Source: Macrococcus brunensis (lineage in GTDB: Bacteria > Bacillota > Bacilli > Staphylococcales > Staphylococcaceae). Taken from it: a DNA stretch of 36,587 nucleotides. Each line of letters begins with the position of its first letter. Within the stretch, counting starts at the first letter, position 1. This document shows positions 32,237 to 36,587 of this stretch, piece after piece. Location: positions 1 to 36,587 of the forward strand of contig NZ_SCWA01000019.1 in the NCBI RefSeq assembly GCF_004359615.1, written 5' to 3'. Position numbers and translations under genes: made by a program. The notes under the pieces are model-generated. The model did not search any database. It was given only the letters and a program-made list of their open reading frames with translations, and had not been told where the DNA came from.

Positions 32237-32716
32237 ATGTCTACTATTTACTTGAGTCTTGGCAGCAATATTGGAGACCGCAGGCAGCAGCTGACTGATG
32301 CTGTACGCTTGCTCGGTGAACAAGCGCAGGTCAAAAAAGTATCGTCTGTCTATGAAACTGCGCCGGTTGGTGGAGTCGAACAGGACGATTTTTATAATAT
32401 TTGTGTTGAACTGGAAAGTGAACAGGCACCAGAAGAGATTCTTGCGATGTGTCAGGCTATCGAGTCACAGCTGAACCGCGTACGAATCGTTCACTGGGGT
32501 CCGCGGACAATCGATCTGGATATTCTGATGATTGACGACTATGTCATTGAGACAGAAGACCTGAAAGTACCGCATCCTTATATGTTAGAACGGAGCTTTG
32601 TGCTCATCCCTCTGGCCGAAATAGCGCCGGAAGCCATTCATCCTAAGGCTAAAAAAATGATTAAAGAACTTGTCCATGAAGATAAAGAAGTAAGGAAAAC
32701 AGAAGTGAGGCTATAA
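32237..32716 (+). CDS. folK: 6-hydroxymethyl-7,8-dihydropterin pyrophosphokinase
   Basis: Transfers pyrophosphate from ATP to the pterin, giving the FolP substrate. LSLGSNIGDRRQ at the N-terminus and WGPRTIDLDILMID are family signatures, followed by PHPYMLERSFVL. 159 aa. One base separates it from dusB. Confidence 0.96.
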   Translation: MSTIYLSLGSNIGDRRQQLTDAVRLLGEQAQVKKVSSVYETAPVGGVEQDDFYNICVELESEQAPEEILAMCQAIESQLNRVRIVHWGPRTIDLDILMIDDYVIETEDLKVPHPYMLERSFVLIPLAEIAPEAIHPKAKKMIKELVHEDKEVRKTEVRL

Positions 32717-32717
32717 T

Positions 32718-35206
<2,489 letters not shown>

Positions 35207-35213
35207 TCTTTTT

Positions 35214-35243
35214 ATACTGTCGCAGTAGCGGCAGTATTTTTTT
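35214..35243 (+). terminator. Rho-independent terminator after lysS
   Basis: ATACTGTCGC (35214-35223) pairs with GCGGCAGTAT (35228-35237), one U-G wobble, loop AGTA, then a T-run to 35243. Confidence 0.9.
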
Positions 35244-35266
35244 ATGAAAAAAATGAGTATAAAGTG

Positions 35267-35295
35267 TTGACTTTAGTTTTGAAATTATGTAATAT
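35267..35295 (+). promoter_or_regulatory. rRNA operon promoter P1
   Basis: TTGACT (35267-35272) and TAATAT (35290-35295) with a 17-base spacer, preceded by A-rich DNA that may act as an UP element. Confidence 0.75.
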
Positions 35296-35334
35296 AAAAA
35301 AGTCGCTTGAGACAGGAAATTAAAGCTTGTAAAG

Positions 35335-35350
35335 ACAAAGTTAACTTTGT
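35335..35350. repeat. 16-bp perfect palindrome between rRNA promoters P1 and P2
   Basis: ACAAAGTTAACTTTGT reads the same on both strands. It is flanked by an imperfect repeat (TTGTAAAGAC and TTTGTTAAGAC). Its role is unknown; it could be a protein site or an RNA stem in the P1 leader. Confidence 0.55.
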
Positions 35351-35372
35351 TAAGACGGTGTAAAATTTACTG

Positions 35373-35401
35373 TTGAATTATTAAGGACAAGCGAGTATAA
35401 T
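35373..35401 (+). promoter_or_regulatory. rRNA operon promoter P2
   Basis: TTGAAT (35373-35378) and a perfect TATAAT (35396-35401) with a 17-base spacer, ending 20 bases before the 5S gene. Confidence 0.85.
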
Positions 35402-35420
35402 TCATTAAGTACTGAATTTT

Positions 35421-35536
35421 GCCTGGTGATGATGGCAGAGAGGTCACACCTGTTCCCATACCGAACACAGAAGTTAAGCTCTCTAGCGCCGATGGTAGTT
35501 GGACTTACGTTCCGCGAGAGTAGGATGTTGCCGGAC
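35421..35536 (+). rRNA. rrf: 5S ribosomal RNA (copy B)
   Basis: A second complete 5S gene, here placed first in the operon, before eight tRNAs and 16S. It differs from copy A at four sites: second base (C for T), CGAGAG for CAAGAG, GGATG for GGACG and CCGGAC for CCGGGC. The first and last changes place a C-A mismatch in helix I. Confidence 0.95.
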
Positions 35537-35547
35537 AGAATTCATTT

Positions 35548-35623
35548 GGAGGATTAGCTCAGCTGGGAGAGCATCTGCCTTACAAGCAGAGGGTCGGCGG
35601 TTCGATCCCGTCATCCTCCACCA
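35548..35623 (+). tRNA. tRNA-Val (UAC)
   Basis: Acceptor GGAGGAT pairs with ATCCTCC; anticodon TAC at 35581-35583; CCA encoded. GGTTCGATCC forms the T-loop region. Confidence 0.97.
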
Positions 35624-35634
35624 TTTTCTATTAT

Positions 35635-35710
<76 letters not shown>

Positions 35711-35719
35711 TTCATTCTA

Positions 35720-35795
35720 GAGCCATTAGCTCAGTTGGTAGAGCATTTGACTTTTAATCAAAGGGTCAGAGGTTCGAATCCTCTATGGCTCACCA
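35720..35795 (+). tRNA. tRNA-Lys (UUU)
   Basis: Acceptor GAGCCAT pairs with ATGGCTC; anticodon loop CTTTTAA carries TTT; CCA encoded. Confidence 0.97.
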
Positions 35796-35806
35796 TTAAT
35801 AATTTT

Positions 35807-35881
35807 GCGGAAGTAGTTCAGTGGTAGAATACAACCTTGCCAAGGTTGGGGTCGCGGGTTCGAATCCCGTCTTCCGCTCCA
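35807..35881 (+). tRNA. tRNA-Gly (GCC)
   Basis: Acceptor GCGGAAG pairs with CTTCCGC; anticodon loop TTGCCAA carries GCC; CCA encoded. The D-loop is short, as usual for this tRNA. Confidence 0.96.
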
Positions 35882-35913
35882 TTATTCCTTACAATAAATA
35901 ATTTATATAGATT

Positions 35914-36002
35914 GCCGGGGTGGCGGAACTGGCAGACGCACAGGACTTAAAATCCTGCGGTAAGTGATTACCGTACCGGTTCGATTCCGGTCCTCGGCAC
36001 CA
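35914..36002 (+). tRNA. tRNA-Leu (UAA)
   Basis: 89-nt class II tRNA with a long variable arm; acceptor GCCGGGG pairs with CCTCGGC (one G-U); anticodon loop CTTAAAA carries TAA; CCA encoded. Confidence 0.96.
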
Positions 36003-36016
36003 TTTAATTTCATCTA

Positions 36017-36093
36017 GCGCCCGTAGCTCAATTGGATAGAGCGTTTGACTACGGATCAAAAGGTTAGGGGTTCGACTCCTCTCGGGCGCGCCA
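36017..36093 (+). tRNA. tRNA-Arg (ACG)
   Basis: Acceptor GCGCCCG pairs with CGGGCGC; anticodon loop CTACGGA carries ACG (A34 expected to become inosine); CCA encoded. Confidence 0.97.
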
Positions 36094-36103
36094 TTTATAG
36101 CTA

Positions 36104-36177
36104 CGGGAAGTAGCTCAGCTTGGTAGAGCACTTGGTTTGGGACCAAGGGGTCGCAGGTTCGAATCCTGTCTTCCCGA
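36104..36177 (+). tRNA. tRNA-Pro (UGG), no encoded CCA
   Basis: Acceptor CGGGAAG pairs with CTTCCCG; anticodon loop TTTGGGA carries TGG. The discriminator A (36177) is followed by CTT, so the CCA end must be added by the CCA-adding enzyme; the other seven tRNAs here encode it. Confidence 0.95.
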
Positions 36178-36191
36178 CTTACTAAATATAT

Positions 36192-36267
36192 GGGGGCTTA
36201 GCTCAGCTGGGAGAGCGCCTGCTTTGCACGCAGGAGGTCAGCGGTTCGATCCCGCTAGTCTCCACCA
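36192..36267 (+). tRNA. tRNA-Ala (UGC)
   Basis: Acceptor GGGGGCT pairs with AGTCTCC (two G-U pairs); anticodon loop TTTGCAC carries TGC; CCA encoded. It lies 121 bases before 16S. Confidence 0.96.
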
Positions 36268-36388
36268 TTTATTTAAATGAACATTGAAAACTGAATGACA
36301 ATATGTCAACGTTAATTCCAATAATTTGAGTACTAACAGTACTTTCAAGAGTGATTGGCTCAACCAATCAAAGAGCTTTATCAAACAC
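36268..36388 (+). promoter_or_regulatory. 16S rRNA leader with boxA-like and hairpin elements
   Basis: The leader begins with TGAACATTGAAAACTGAA (36277-36294), the boxA-like element typical of Gram-positive rRNA leaders and spacers. Two hairpins follow: AGTACT-AAC-AGTACT (about 36330-36344) and GATTGG-CTCAA-CCAATC (about 36353-36369). They probably serve antitermination and processing. No promoter with both boxes is seen here, so 16S is likely transcribed with the tRNAs. Confidence 0.6.

Positions 36389-36587
<199 letters not shown>

Noticed and set aside
35889-36146. Minus-strand reading frame of 85 codons
   Set aside because: It runs across tRNA-Leu, tRNA-Arg and tRNA-Pro in reverse; the peptide (GAPERSRTPNLLIRSQTLYP) is a typical tRNA artefact.

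Overview
The window is a collinear stretch of core chromosome from a low-GC Gram-positive bacterium, most likely a member of the Staphylococcaceae (Macrococcus/Jeotgalicoccus/Staphylococcus relatives). The gene order tmk-holB-ricT-yabA-yabB-yazA-rsmI-(abrB)-metG-tatD-rnmV-ksgA-veg-ispE-purR-ridA-spoVG-glmU-prs-ctc-pth-mfd-yabM-yabN-rqcP-divIC-yabR-tilS-hpt-ftsH-hslO-cysK-fol-lysS is the origin-proximal order of Bacilli. The 16S start, the Val-Thr-Lys-Gly-Leu-Arg-Pro-Ala tRNA block and the protein sequences are staphylococcal in character. The genus is inferred. No mobile element, CRISPR array, prophage or toxin island was seen. Layout: (1) 1-181, the 5S gene and terminator of one rRNA operon. 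(2) 231-6112, a rightward cluster for DNA replication and RNA/protein modification: a PLP decarboxylase, thymidylate kinase, DNA polymerase III delta prime, RicT, YabA, a tRNA methyltransferase, a GIY-YIG protein and RsmI. (3) 6149-6433, abrB, the only leftward gene, divergent from metG across a regulatory region rich in TCGACA motifs. (4) 6689-10921, metG, tatD, rnmV (5S maturation) and ksgA. (5) 11022-17186, veg, ispE, purR-ridA-spoVG, glmU-prs and the L25/Ctc gene. (6) 17280-26896, pth-mfd-yabM-yabN-rqcP-divIC, yabR and tilS-hpt, packed with overlaps and short gaps. (7) 27007-35206, ftsH, hslO, cysK, then folP-folB-folK-dusB-lysS as one operon. (8) 35244-36587, two rRNA promoters, a second 5S gene, eight tRNA genes, a leader and the first 199 bases of 16S rRNA. 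How the genes work together: the window holds much of the translation-quality machinery (RsmI, KsgA, TilS, DusB, Pth, RqcP, MetG, LysS, 5S and its maturase RnmV, the 5S-binding protein L25). It also holds replication control (YabA, HolB, Tmk), envelope precursor supply (GlmU, YabM, DivIC) and nucleotide supply (Prs, Hpt, PurR). The most informative signals lie between genes or at unexpected places: a sigma-B-type promoter before ctc and a second one inside the end of purR that would drive ridA-spoVG; a PurR-box-like motif inside the purR promoter; TCGACA palindromes at the abrB promoter; tandem promoters before veg; a 10-bp inverted repeat around the ftsH promoter; and the absence of the c-di-AMP receptor gene usually found between tmk and holB. 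I saw no wholly new system; the unusual points are regulatory and syntenic.
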